This document shows positions 50,144-59,037 of a DNA stretch of 64,000 bases, piece after piece; the first letter of the stretch is position 1; every line of letters starts with the position of its first letter. The stretch covers positions 186,001 through 250,000 of the forward strand of contig CAWCOA010000019.1 of assembly GCA_963797085.1 (NCBI GenBank). The letters run 5' to 3'. The position numbers and the translations under genes are program-made. This DNA is from JASJBU01 sp963797085 (GTDB lineage Bacteria; Pseudomonadota; Gammaproteobacteria; Chromatiales; Chromatiaceae). The notes beneath the pieces were generated by a model. It worked only from the letters and a program-made list of their open reading frames with translations. It was not told the origin of the DNA and searched no databases.

Positions 50144-51292
50144 TTATACTGCCTGCCGCTGTGCGTAGAACGCTTCCACATAAGCAGAAAGGCGCTGCTT
50201 GTGGATTGCATCGCGCAGCTCCCGCATCAATTTCTGATAGTAATAGAGATTGTGGATGGTATTCAGACGAGCGCCGAGGATTTCATTGCATTTGTCCAGA
50301 TGGCGCAGATAGGCGCGGCTGTAATTCCGGCAGGTGTAGCAGTCGCACATGGGGTCCAATGGGCTCTCGTCGTATTGGTGCGCCGCGTGACGGATGCGTA
50401 CCACACCCTGATGGGTGAATAGATGGCCGTTGCGGGCATTGCGAGTGGGCAGGACACAATCGAACATGTCGATGCCTCGTTGTACCGAGGCCACGATATC
50501 TTCCGGCGTACCGACCCCCATCAGATAGTGAGGCTTGTCGGCCGGTAACCGATCGGCAAGGAACTCAAGCACTCGCAAACGGTCCTCTGGCGGTTCCCCC
50601 ACGGAGAGTCCGCCCACCGCGTAGCCATCAAAGCCGATCTCCATCAGTCCCTGCAGCGACTCGGCCCGCAGCTGCTCGTACATGCCCCCCTGAACGATAC
50701 CGAACAGCGCCGAAGGACTGTCGCCATGCGCCTTTTTACTGCGTTGCGCCCAACGCAGGGAGAGTTCCATGGATTGCCTTACCTGCTCCTCAGTTGCTGG
50801 AAATGGCGTGCATTCATCGAAGATCATGACGATATCCGAGCCCAGCTCCCGCTGCACCTGCATCGACTCTTCGGGCCCCATGAAGACCTTGCTGCCGTCC
50901 ACCGGCGAACGAAAGGCCACGCCCTCCTCGGTGATCTTTGCCGCTACCGGCTGTTTGCCGCCTGCGGCGCCTGCGGCTCCTTTGACCTCACCCCGCCCCA
51001 GGCTGAAGACCTGAAAACCACCGGAATCGGTTAGGATCGGGCGCTCCCAATGGGTAAAGCGATGCAAATCGCCATGTTTGCGGATCACTTCGGTCCCGGG
51101 CCGGAGCATCAGGTGAAAGGTATTCCCGAGGATGATCTCCGCACCCATCTCTACCAGCTCTTCCGGCGTCATCGCCTTCACTGTGCCATAAGTGCCCACC
51201 GGCATGAAGGCGGGAGTCTCGATGGTCCCTCGGGAAAAAGTCAGGCGTCCACGGCGTGCAGCACCCTCACTCTGGAATACTTCAAATTTCAT
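50144..51292 (-). CDS. tgt: Queuine tRNA-ribosyltransferase Tgt
   Basis: Exchanges guanine 34 of GUN-anticodon tRNAs for preQ1 in queuosine synthesis. 382 residues (E. coli 375). Catalytic aspartates lie in LTDSGGFQVFSLG and DMFDCVLPTRNARNG; the zinc ligands are CDCYTC followed by HN in LNTIHNLYYYQ. There is an insertion of about 16 residues, Gly/Ala-rich (GEVKGAAGAAGGKQPVAA), between SLG and KITEEG next to the active-site loop, where E. coli has a short LGDIRKITEQG. In many gammaproteobacteria it is followed by yajC-secD-secF; here katG and others follow instead. queA is upstream on the same strand. Confidence 0.95.
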   Translation of the reverse strand: MKFEVFQSEGAARRGRLTFSRGTIETPAFMPVGTYGTVKAMTPEELVEMGAEIILGNTFHLMLRPGTEVIRKHGDLHRFTHWERPILTDSGGFQVFSLGRGEVKGAAGAAGGKQPVAAKITEEGVAFRSPVDGSKVFMGPEESMQVQRELGSDIVMIFDECTPFPATEEQVRQSMELSLRWAQRSKKAHGDSPSALFGIVQGGMYEQLRAESLQGLMEIGFDGYAVGGLSVGEPPEDRLRVLEFLADRLPADKPHYLMGVGTPEDIVASVQRGIDMFDCVLPTRNARNGHLFTHQGVVRIRHAAHQYDESPLDPMCDCYTCRNYSRAYLRHLDKCNEILGARLNTIHNLYYYQKLMRELRDAIHKQRLSAYVEAFYAQRQAV

Positions 51293-51408
51293 TATATCAA
51301 TGTGTTAACTAAGGTTTTTTTATATGTCAGATGACACTTAAGTCCATGTTTCTATGAGTTGCACCCGACAAAAGCTCTGCATATTACACGCCATATTAAA
51401 AAGTTGGC

Positions 51409-51526
51409 TTGACATCTAATACAGCATATTAGAAGATGTTTATGTGCTGATTCACTTCAGCACACACTCCTCCATCCTCCTTTGGTGGAAACTTTGGCGC
51501 GGCAACCTATGCCGCGCCTTTTTTTT
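51409..51526 (+). ncRNA. Candidate small RNA antisense to the queA-tgt junction
   Basis: The 250-base spacer between queA and tgt (both minus strand) contains a plus-strand unit: TTGACA (51409-51414), a 19-base palindrome TCTAATA-CAGCA-TATTAGA (51415-51433) of operator type, a small hairpin GCTGA/TCAGC, a pyrimidine-rich stretch with CTCC and CCTCC motifs (51465-51480) that could pair with Shine-Dalgarno sequences, and a strong intrinsic terminator. No good -10 is seen 16-18 bases after TTGACA, so the start is uncertain. The expected RNA is roughly 60-100 bases. Its terminator is oriented against queA and tgt, so it serves neither gene. Confidence 0.5.
51496..51526 (+). terminator. Intrinsic terminator on the plus strand
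   Basis: GGCGCGGCA (51496-51504) pairs perfectly with TGCCGCGCC (51510-51518) around ACCTA, followed by eight T (51519-51526). It is a textbook terminator facing into the 3' end of queA, although no plus-strand protein gene precedes it. Confidence 0.9.
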
Positions 51527-51540
51527 GCCTGAAAAATTCT

Positions 51541-52587
51541 TCAGAGTTCTCCCGGGTTGCCTTTCGGGGTCAGGAACATCGCGTCCCCATAGCTGAAAAA
51601 ACGGTAGCGCTGTTGCACGGCGTGTCGATAGGCAGACCGGATCTCTTCCACCCCGCTGAACGCGGAAACCAGCAGCAACAGGGTCGATTGAGGCAAATGG
51701 AAGTTGGTGATCAGGGCATCGACACAATTAAATTGGTACCCAGGGCGAATAAACAGCCGGGTGTCCCCCTGGTAGGGTTCGATCGCTCCAGACTGGGCGG
51801 CGGACTCCAGACTCCGCACACTGGTAGTGCCCACCGCCACTACCCGATTACCCTTGGCCCGTGTCTCTCTGACCATCCGGCATACCTGTTCGCTGACCTC
51901 TACATATTCACTGTGCATCACATGTTCGTCCAGATTATCCACCCTGACGGGCTGAAAGGTTCCAGCACCCACATGCAGGGTGATATGGGCGCTTCTCACA
52001 CCCTGCTCAGCCAATCTCTGCAACATCTGTTCATCGAAATGCAGCCCAGCTGTCGGAGCAGCCACAGCGCCGGTTCTTTGAGCGTACACTGTTTGATAGC
52101 GCGCCTGGTCAAGCACTTGATCACTGCGTTGGATATAGGGCGGCAGCGGTATGTGCCCATGACGCGCCATGAGCGAATAAAAATCCCCAACCGGCAGGCT
52201 TATCTGAAACAGGTTTTCCTCACGTCCAAGTACCTCAAGCGGGGTTGCAAAATCCTCTATCAAGATTTCACTGCCTGTCTTGGGAGACTTACTGGCCCGG
52301 ATGTGCGCCAGCGCCAGATCGGGCTTCAATATGCGCTCTATCAGCAGTTCCAGCTTTCCTCCACTTGATTTCCTGCCAAACAATCGTGCCTGCATGACCC
52401 GGGTGTCATTAAAAACCAGCAGATCGCCAGGCTGCAGCAGTTCCGGCAGCTCAGCAAACAGCATGTCCCGCAGTTTTGCCTTACGCTCCGCATCCAGCAG
52501 CAGCAAGCGACTGCCGCCCCGCTGTTCCGCTGGATACTGCGCGATCAGCGCTTCGGGAAGTTCATAATCAAAATCAGATAACCGCAT
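51541..52587 (-). CDS. queA: S-adenosylmethionine:tRNA ribosyltransferase-isomerase QueA
   Basis: Transfers and isomerises the ribosyl part of S-adenosylmethionine onto preQ1-tRNA to give epoxyqueuosine, the step after Tgt. 348 residues, family length about 350. Motifs: DFDYELPEALIAQYPAEQRG at the N-terminus, LLVFNDTRVMQARLFG, APTAGLHFDEQML, HITLHVGAGTFQPVRVD and NFHLPQSTLLLLVSAF. It lies upstream of tgt on the same strand with a 248-base spacer that holds the candidate small RNA, so the pair may be less tightly coupled than usual. Confidence 0.96.
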   Translation of the reverse strand: MRLSDFDYELPEALIAQYPAEQRGGSRLLLLDAERKAKLRDMLFAELPELLQPGDLLVFNDTRVMQARLFGRKSSGGKLELLIERILKPDLALAHIRASKSPKTGSEILIEDFATPLEVLGREENLFQISLPVGDFYSLMARHGHIPLPPYIQRSDQVLDQARYQTVYAQRTGAVAAPTAGLHFDEQMLQRLAEQGVRSAHITLHVGAGTFQPVRVDNLDEHVMHSEYVEVSEQVCRMVRETRAKGNRVVAVGTTSVRSLESAAQSGAIEPYQGDTRLFIRPGYQFNCVDALITNFHLPQSTLLLLVSAFSGVEEIRSAYRHAVQQRYRFFSYGDAMFLTPKGNPGEL

Positions 52588-53003
52588 AGCGCGGCGGATA
52601 TTAGCATGCCAATCTAATATGCGGCATCAATGATCCTAGATTCCTCAGTTAATCGCTCCATTCTATTATTAACAAGTTGATATTATGTTTGTTTTGTTCG
52701 ATAAGCACCTTCAACCACTGAGTGAGTCACGCTATGGGGTGGTTTGCACGCTTGTGGCGGCGCATGTCTGCGTTACAACTCCTTGGAATAGAATGACTAT
52801 TCCGCGTCATTGTGTCTTGACCTTCACCACCACAAACGCACCCTCCACCCCATCCAACTAAGGATTCTAGGATGATGAAAATACCTTACTTTTAGTCGGT
52901 TAATATTCCATGGGGCTGATTGATCGAAGTCCTGGCCTGTATGCTAGAATGCGTCCTCGTCAGCAGTACAGGACGCACTCAACAACAACACTATGGATAA
53001 CTG
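52588..53003. other. Non-coding gap of 416 bases
   Basis: Divergent spacer between queA (minus) and the hydrolase gene (plus). It should contain both promoters. I see no gene, no strong hairpin and no repeat; the stretch is AT-rich near 52660-52700. Confidence 0.5.
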
Positions 53004-53886
53004 ATGATGGATCGACAGCATGACGGGAAGCTTGGGAAACTTGGCCCTCTGATCGCACTTATCCTCTTTTTTACGCCCTGTATCGCAAATTCAGAACTCA
53101 TTACCCACGGGATGGGGAGAGGCCTTGCAGCCACTGCCGAATATCTGCAAGGTGACGCCGGCGCACCCGCTGCACTAATTCTGCATGGTTTTTTGCAAAC
53201 TCGGGAATTCATTACCGTACGCAGATTGGCCGACTCGCTGCATGAAAGCGGCTATACCATACTGCTGCCCAACCTCACATTAGGCATCAACGTCAGAAAA
53301 GAAAGTCTTTCATGTGAAGCCATCCACACCCACTCCATGCAGCAGGACCTCAACGAAATCTCACGCTGGATTGACTGGCTGGAGCACAGAAAGCACGACA
53401 AAATCGTTTTGATTGGCCACAGCGCCGGCAGCCTGCAACTGGCGGCCTATTTGAGCAGTCACTTGAATCAGCCAATTCAACACTCGATCTTGATCAGCCT
53501 CATCGCCTACGGCCTGGGGCCTGTCGCTAATGAGACACCGGAAGAGCAAAATCGAGGCACAGGAGGATGAAGAAAAGGCTCCAGGTGCACTCAGAGAATA
53601 TGGCCTGGCTTACTGCAAACGCTACCTGACCACTCCAGGAAAGTATCTTTCCTATGTTAAATGGGATAAAGCCACCACTCTGGCGGCGGTAAGTCGTATC
53701 GAGTCGCCTATCACAGTGGTTCTCGGTGGAAACGATAAACGTATCAGTACTGAATGGGCTGATACGTTGAAAAAGATGGATTTGGACATTGTCGAAATAG
53801 CCGGCGCCAACCATTTTTTTGATCATCAGTATGAATTTGATCTTCTGGAGTCAATCGAGCTGATTCTAAGCAGGATTGGGACCTGA
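53004..53886 (+). CDS. Exported alpha/beta-hydrolase (one frame break)
   Basis: Alpha/beta-hydrolase with N-terminal signal segment (GPLIALILFFTPCIANSE). The nucleophile elbow GHSAGS lies at about residue 138 in KIVLIGHSAGSLQLAAYL; the oxyanion region is AALILHGFLQTREFI; the catalytic His is in GANHFFDHQYEFDLL near the end. The first frame stops at 53570; one surplus base near 53545, after NETPEE, joins SKIEAQEDEEKAPGALREYG in the next frame. Joined length is about 293 residues. It resembles DUF3530/lipase-like esterases; the substrate is unknown. It ends 16 bases before the GGDEF/EAL gene start and probably shares its transcript. Confidence 0.8.
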
Positions 53887-53902
53887 TGTTCTCAACGCAA
53901 AG

Positions 53903-56134
53903 ATGAAACCGCACAGCATTTCTCTCTTTGCATCATTATCCATAGGCATCTTCCTGCTTGTGGTAGCCATCTTCGGCTATTTCACCTATCTCGAGGTGGT
54001 CACTCTGGAAAAAGACTTTCACACCACAAGCCTGACTAAGGCAACTGATGAAATCGACAGTGCGGTGCGTGATGCAATCCAAGATTTAGAAGAACACACT
54101 CAAAAGTTCGCTGCCTGGGAGGAGGTCGGTCAGCAGTTACAGACACGGATTTTCTATGCTTACTGGTACAGACACCGGGCGATAAACCGCAACATACTGC
54201 CCAACCATGTGCTGGACGTAGCGGTTTATGATGCCAATGGAGAGGTGCTTTCAAGAATCGATAACTCTCATCTACCCGATAAGATCGATACAGAAAACCT
54301 TTCCACAGTCATTGTCACTCAAAATGGCTTACCGCTGGTCTGTTCCTCGGCGCCGGTAATTGATCCTACCAATAATACCATCCTCGGCTACACATCACTG
54401 CTGAGTAACTTCAAAGCCAGTTTTTTCAGAGCGGGTCGCTTCAGTCAGATCGATCAGGAATCGATCCGCTTCCAGTTCCAGGAGAATGACCTGTTTGTCT
54501 GGACAGAAATGCCGAAAAAAATCGACTTTGAACTACTCAGCGATCCGCTGACGGAAGCCTTAAAAGACCTGATGACTCAGGCACTACTCAGGCTTAGTGT
54601 AATGCTGGGCGTCTTTACCCTGCTGTTTTTCCCTTTGACTGCCTGGCTGATCGGCCGCCCTATCCGACAGATCTCCCAGCATATCGATATCTTGAAAAAT
54701 AACAGTTACCAACCCATTCCAGAGGCCTTCGAGAAACGCCTGCCCATCCTGGAACTGGACAAAGTCCGCGAATCCCTCAACGATTACCACACTAAGTTGA
54801 ACGAGGTTAATTCCAGCCTGGATGAGAAGAACAGAGAGTTATGGAACCTGGCCCATCATGATCCACTAACCGGGGTAAAAAACCGCCGCGCTTTCGATGA
54901 ATATTGTCGAGACATCCGGCATGTCTTTACCGACAGTCGGAGTAAAATCTGCCTGATCCTGATAGACATCAACCACTTCAAAGCCATTAATGATACCTAT
55001 GGGCATCAGGTGGGAGATGAGGTCCTGATAGGGATCAGCCGGGCGGTCATGGGGGTATTACGCAAAGGCGAGTATCTGTTTCGCCTCGGCGGTGACGAAT
55101 TTGCGGCAGTGCTCATCGACTGTCCGCCAATAGAGGCACAACAGATTGCCGAAAGATGCCTGCAGGCCATTGCAACTTACCCCTTTGAAAAGTTAGGTGT
55201 CAAAGAACCGGTAAGAGTCAGTATCGGCCTGGCCCAGAGTAATGCGCAGAATCCCAGCTCCCTGCTCGCCCTCCAGTGGCAGGCGGATGTTGCCATGTAT
55301 TCAGCCAAGCGGCCCGGCCAGTCGCACATCGCAAAATTCACCCCGGAAATGGCAGAAGAAGCAAAGGGTTTGTTTTCCAGCTGGACTCACAACGCGGTTT
55401 ATGAGGCCGTAAACAGCGGCGCTGGACTGGTGATGCACTATCAACCGATAGTAAGTCTGCCGGACGGCGAGGTCCAATACTACGAAGCCCTGGTAAGGAT
55501 CGTGCGCGATGATAAAATCATCCTGCCATCCCATATCTTCCCATTGGTTGAGGCTCGGCGACTCGAACTGGAGTTCGACCGAATGGTGATCAGCAAAATC
55601 CGCGAAGATCTGCAGAACAGGGTCTTCCCGGATAACACAGGCATTTCCATCAACCTTTCCGCTCCGGCACTGGTTGAAAATGACATCGTCCAGCAGTTGG
55701 CTGCATTTCAGCATTATGTGAAGGACTATCGGTTGGCCATCGAAATCACCGAGACCGCACTGATTACACAGCTAAACACCGCCACTCAAAACCTCACCAA
55801 GCTGCAAAAAATGGGCTTCAAGATCGCCCTGGATGATTTTGGCAGTGGTTACTCCTCACTGCGTTATCTGGGGCATATGCCGGTTGATATCGTAAAATTC
55901 GATATTTCACTCACGCATCTCATCAACGACCCAAAACAGCAACCTATCCTGAGACATTTGGTGCGGATGATAGAGGAGTCCGGCTACTGTCTGATCGCGG
56001 AGGGTATTGAAACACCCGAACTGGCGCAAAAACTCCATTCAATAGGATTTGAGTTAGGCCAGGGCAACTATTTTGGCAAGCCTCAGCTGCCTTCTTATAG
56101 TCCAGACGAAAAACTCTATGTAGCCATGTCCTGA
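53903..56134 (+). CDS. Membrane GGDEF-EAL cyclic-di-GMP protein
   Basis: 743 residues: membrane helix at about 8-28 (ISLFASLSIGIFLLVVAIFG), a periplasmic sensor domain resembling CHASE4 (about 30-220), a second helix (LSVMLGVFTLLFFPLTAWLI), a HAMP-like linker, a GGDEF domain with intact GGDEF at 396-400 and an EAL domain with intact EAL at 528-530, IALDDFGSGYSSL and IAEGIETPEL. Both activities look possible: synthesis and breakdown of c-di-GMP. The product-inhibition I-site RxxD is RKGE and so weakened. The ATG at 53903 (MKPHSISLF) avoids overlap with the hydrolase gene. Confidence 0.92.
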   Translation: MKPHSISLFASLSIGIFLLVVAIFGYFTYLEVVTLEKDFHTTSLTKATDEIDSAVRDAIQDLEEHTQKFAAWEEVGQQLQTRIFYAYWYRHRAINRNILPNHVLDVAVYDANGEVLSRIDNSHLPDKIDTENLSTVIVTQNGLPLVCSSAPVIDPTNNTILGYTSLLSNFKASFFRAGRFSQIDQESIRFQFQENDLFVWTEMPKKIDFELLSDPLTEALKDLMTQALLRLSVMLGVFTLLFFPLTAWLIGRPIRQISQHIDILKNNSYQPIPEAFEKRLPILELDKVRESLNDYHTKLNEVNSSLDEKNRELWNLAHHDPLTGVKNRRAFDEYCRDIRHVFTDSRSKICLILIDINHFKAINDTYGHQVGDEVLIGISRAVMGVLRKGEYLFRLGGDEFAAVLIDCPPIEAQQIAERCLQAIATYPFEKLGVKEPVRVSIGLAQSNAQNPSSLLALQWQADVAMYSAKRPGQSHIAKFTPEMAEEAKGLFSSWTHNAVYEAVNSGAGLVMHYQPIVSLPDGEVQYYEALVRIVRDDKIILPSHIFPLVEARRLELEFDRMVISKIREDLQNRVFPDNTGISINLSAPALVENDIVQQLAAFQHYVKDYRLAIEITETALITQLNTATQNLTKLQKMGFKIALDDFGSGYSSLRYLGHMPVDIVKFDISLTHLINDPKQQPILRHLVRMIEESGYCLIAEGIETPELAQKLHSIGFELGQGNYFGKPQLPSYSPDEKLYVAMS

Positions 56135-56288
56135 TGCGGCCCCGAAAGACTACTGTAGGTTGGTTCTGCAGCTATTTCCGCTCCTGAGCCAACATACTGC
56201 ACGGCTACCGACCAGCTCCCATCGAGCGACAAAAACACTCCCAGGGAATTTGCTTGCAATGAAATTCCTGTATACTTACCGGCTTCTA

Positions 56289-56375
<87 letters not shown>

Positions 56376-56639
56376 GCTCATTCATTGGCGATAGAATCAA
56401 TGAGTTAGTGAAATATAAGTAGCTTCCTGTACCTCACGTTCTGTACCCCACACTTGAATCTTATATCGTTCTTCTCAACTTCTAGACGGTGAAGATGCGC
56501 ATAAGAAAGTGACCCCACTCATACCCAAGATTACGAAAAAATCCTTTATGAGAGATATGTATTGGTCCCAAGAAAAAATTCGTAACCCTGTCGCTCAGGT
56601 AACCCTTATCATGCATACCAGAGCTAACCTCTGCCCTCT

Positions 56640-57515
56640 CTACACACCATCTTCCGAGTATGGACGAGCAGGATCAGGCAATGGAAACCCGGCATTCATT
56701 GCCACCTTAACGAAATGGGCTTCACCTAACACCCAATGATAAAGATTAACAAGGTCGTCAGGAAAAACTTTTAAGCCTGTCCCTCCAATATAACCGTGGT
56801 TGTTCGATATGAGCATTTCCATGATTATCGGGAAATATGGTTTTGCGTAGGTGACCTGACCACCCACCATTGCACATGTGATTGCCGTGACTAGATCAGC
56901 AATCTGAAGGTGTCGCTGTAGATGAGAAGGCGTTGTTAAGATGTTTATAGGCACATGTTCAGGTACGACATAATCGGTGCCCTCATTAACCCGTTCAAGA
57001 AAATCCGCCAGGAACTGGTCATCTTCCTTGTGACCACCGCCTGGCCTATCAGCCACAATCACCCCTAAAGATCCATTCTTGGCCAAGTGCATTGCAACCC
57101 GCTCAAATGCAAAATCTACAACCTTTTTGAAAGCTCGCTCCCCTTTGAGGGTGGTTCGGCCTGTATCCCAAGCTACAACAAGTGCTCTACAGCCCGAATT
57201 CTTTGCGGCTTCAAGCACTTCTGAATAGCAAGCAATCCTTTCCTCGCCACGAAGGTTGTCATAGATCCATGATTTTCTTTTGGGGGACCATTTGATCTCT
57301 TCGCCATGGGGAATCCCAAAAGAATCACAGATGCCATTGATCTCACCCTCTAGGCTACCAAGGGTATCTTCAGGGACAAAAATCCCACCAAAACCGAGGA
57401 TTTTTCCCATTCCTTCTCGAGAGGTCTTCTGAGTTGTATCGTCGGCAAAGAAAAATTCCATCTTTTTATTACCAATCTTCTTTATGTTTGCATTTGGATA
57501 TTTTGAATTAGTCAT
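56640..57515 (-). CDS. DUF3800 protein
   Basis: 291 residues. DUF3800 proteins have an RNase H-like fold and are often encoded on mobile or defence islands; their reaction is not established. Features that fit: a FFADDTTQ acidic strand near the start, GRTTLKGERAFKKVVDFAFE, LGVIVADRPGGGHKEDDQF and the closing QRHLQIADLVTAITCAM. A later start at 57461 (MEFFFADDTTQ) would match short family members. It lies between the tRNA-Leu gene and the displaced tRNA fragment, so it is probably element cargo. No partner gene is adjacent. Confidence 0.78.
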   Translation of the reverse strand: MTNSKYPNANIKKIGNKKMEFFFADDTTQKTSREGMGKILGFGGIFVPEDTLGSLEGEINGICDSFGIPHGEEIKWSPKRKSWIYDNLRGEERIACYSEVLEAAKNSGCRALVVAWDTGRTTLKGERAFKKVVDFAFERVAMHLAKNGSLGVIVADRPGGGHKEDDQFLADFLERVNEGTDYVVPEHVPINILTTPSHLQRHLQIADLVTAITCAMVGGQVTYAKPYFPIIMEMLISNNHGYIGGTGLKVFPDDLVNLYHWVLGEAHFVKVAMNAGFPLPDPARPYSEDGV

Positions 57516-57878
57516 ACTTATTCATCATCACGGCGGTACACAGTTCTATCTCGATCTTTACGCATTGGTATTTCTCCAGTAATCACAATTGGTTTGCCAA
57601 ATTAGCCACACGCCAACCAAGCAGCTATTAACCTAAATTTAACAGAGGATTACTATCTATCAAGCACTAAACACAACATATTGTGTATATATTTTTTTTT
57701 TAACTATATGTTGTGCATTAGCTGTGTATATGTATGGACAAAAAGCACCATAACTGTGGGTGCTTTGTGAATAATCACCACTACATCAGCCCCCTGAGGA
57801 ATTCACTGGCTTACCTGTAGCTGAGTGGGAGGGTGGTGTACCTCGGGTGAGGGATACGTACCTGGGGGAATGGCTTGG

Positions 57879-57963
57879 AATTCTGGTAATTCTGGGGATA
57901 ATTCTGGGGGGATAATTCTGGGGGGGTAATTCTGGGGACACAATACCCTGGGGACACAATACC
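57879..57963 (+). repeat. Tandem AATTCTGG units ending in GGGGACACAATACC
   Basis: Five copies of AATTCTGG with varying G-runs, spaced about 10-17 bases, followed by two copies of CTGGGGACACAATACC or a close variant. Sequences of this style (ATTCTGGGGACACMATACTT) commonly flank REP-associated tyrosine transposase genes in gammaproteobacteria; that comparison is from memory. No transposase gene is present here. The 560 bases from 57520 to 58090 hold no other gene. Confidence 0.6.
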
Positions 57964-58098
57964 TATCTTGTAAGAAATAGTGTAACCAAATCGTGACTTA
58001 CTCCAGTCACATCATGACCAAATGAGTCACTTTGAGTCACATAAGCGCGGGGCAACACGCGATAACTTATTGATTTATAGATACTTGGTAAATAATAT

Positions 58099-58162
58099 GT
58101 GGATTCAAAACCCACCGATGGTGACACTATGCGGGTTCAAGCCCCGCCCTCGGCACCAGCTT
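58099..58162 (+). repeat. Displaced 3' half of tRNA-Leu (att-like direct repeat)
   Basis: 58099-58161 repeats 56316-56378 (anticodon arm through CCA and AGCT) with five differences, all transitions. It lacks the 5' half and cannot be a functional tRNA. Downstream, CGGG-TTATAAA-GCCCG-CATTTTT (about 58179-58203) looks like the tRNA's original terminator. The arrangement is what a tRNA-targeting integrase leaves: intact gene at one end, old 3' half at the other, 1.78 kb apart. The G-C first pair (CGGCACCA) would fit the acceptor stem better than the G-U of the intact gene. Confidence 0.8.
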
Positions 58163-58482
58163 TTTCTTAATCGAATCATCGGGTTATAAAGCCCGCATTT
58201 TTCGTCTTGATTCTACTCATATTTCCAGTGTGACTCATGGTCGTCCAGTAGTAGTTCTACGCTGAATGCGAATGTTCCTGTGCCAGATTTGCGTACAGCA
58301 TCTGCACACCGATAAAAAGTACCAAGCAATCTGATTATCGAGCCACTGCAAGCAGTCTGGCAGTCTAACTTGCTACAAGGCAGGTGTACCATAGCATCAG
58401 CAAACCCGAGTCCGGCGTTGTATACTCAACTGGCTAGTCGAGGATATCCAAACGATTGAACATTAGAGAAGGCCCATCATAC

Positions 58483-58707
58483 ATGAGCGAACTGCAGCGT
58501 ATTACCATCGATCCTCATCAGTGCGGTGGTCGCCCCTGCATCCGTGGGCTCAGGATCAGGGTGTCGGATATCCTCGATCTACTGGCTGCGGGAGCGACAA
58601 GGGAAGAGATCATCGAGGACTATGCCTATCTGGAGGACGAGGACATCAGTGCTGCACTGGAATATGCCGCCAAGCGGCTTGACCACAAGGTTATGCACGT
58701 CGCCTGA
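58483..58707 (+). CDS. DUF433 antitoxin
   Basis: 74 residues starting MSELQRITIDPHQCGGRPCI. The DUF433 helix-turn-helix pattern is complete: GGRPCIRGLRIRVSDILDLL, GATREEIIEDYAYLEDEDIS and AALEYAAKRLDHK. These proteins are antitoxins and DNA-binding autorepressors of VapBC-like pairs. The stop TGA directly abuts the ATG of the toxin gene. A start nine codons upstream (58456) is possible but not family-like. Confidence 0.9.
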   Translation: MSELQRITIDPHQCGGRPCIRGLRIRVSDILDLLAAGATREEIIEDYAYLEDEDISAALEYAAKRLDHKVMHVA

Positions 58708-59037
58708 ATGCGCTTTCTGGTTGACGCCCAGCTCCCCACCGCGCTAGCCCGCTGGATATCAAGCCAGGGGCAGACGGCCCAACATGTCGCCGATCTTCAG
58801 ATGGCAGATGCCAGCGATCGGGCCATCTGGCAACAGGCTCAAGAGACCGGTGCGGCCATCATCAGCAAAGACTCGGATTTCGTGACACTTGCCACCCTGG
58901 AAGCAGATGGTCCGCCAGTTGTCTGGATCCGCTTGGGTAATACGCGCCGTCAGGCATTGCTGAACTGGTTCTGCCCACTATTTCCAGAGATCATGAAAGC
59001 CCTTGAGCAGGGTGAAAAACTGATCGAGATCGAATAA
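58708..59037 (+). CDS. DUF5615 PIN-like toxin
   Basis: 109 residues with a PIN-like nuclease fold: MRFLVDAQLPTALARWI (first acidic residue Asp6), ADASDRAIWQQAQETGAAII, SKDSDFVTLATLEADGPPVV and WIRLGNTRRQALLNWF. Such proteins are predicted Mg2+-dependent RNases and pair with DUF433. No base separates it from the antitoxin gene. The pair lies just beyond the displaced tRNA fragment, so it may be cargo of an older element or a chromosomal neighbour. Confidence 0.9.
   Translation: MRFLVDAQLPTALARWISSQGQTAQHVADLQMADASDRAIWQQAQETGAAIISKDSDFVTLATLEADGPPVVWIRLGNTRRQALLNWFCPLFPEIMKALEQGEKLIEIE

Noticed and set aside
51361..51440. Sigma-54 promoter in the queA-tgt spacer
   Set aside because: A TTGGC is present but no GC doublet at the required 10-base distance.
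56509..56739. 76-codon plus-strand frame downstream of tRNA-Leu
   Set aside because: It overlaps the 3' end of the DUF3800 gene on the opposite strand, has no RBS and no family features.
57879..57963. CRISPR array
   Set aside because: Units are 8-16 bases with irregular short gaps and no unique spacers of 30 bases; no cas genes nearby.
58099..58162. Second functional tRNA-Leu
   Set aside because: Only the 3' half is present; there is no acceptor 5' strand or D-arm, and the anticodon stem has an A-C mismatch.
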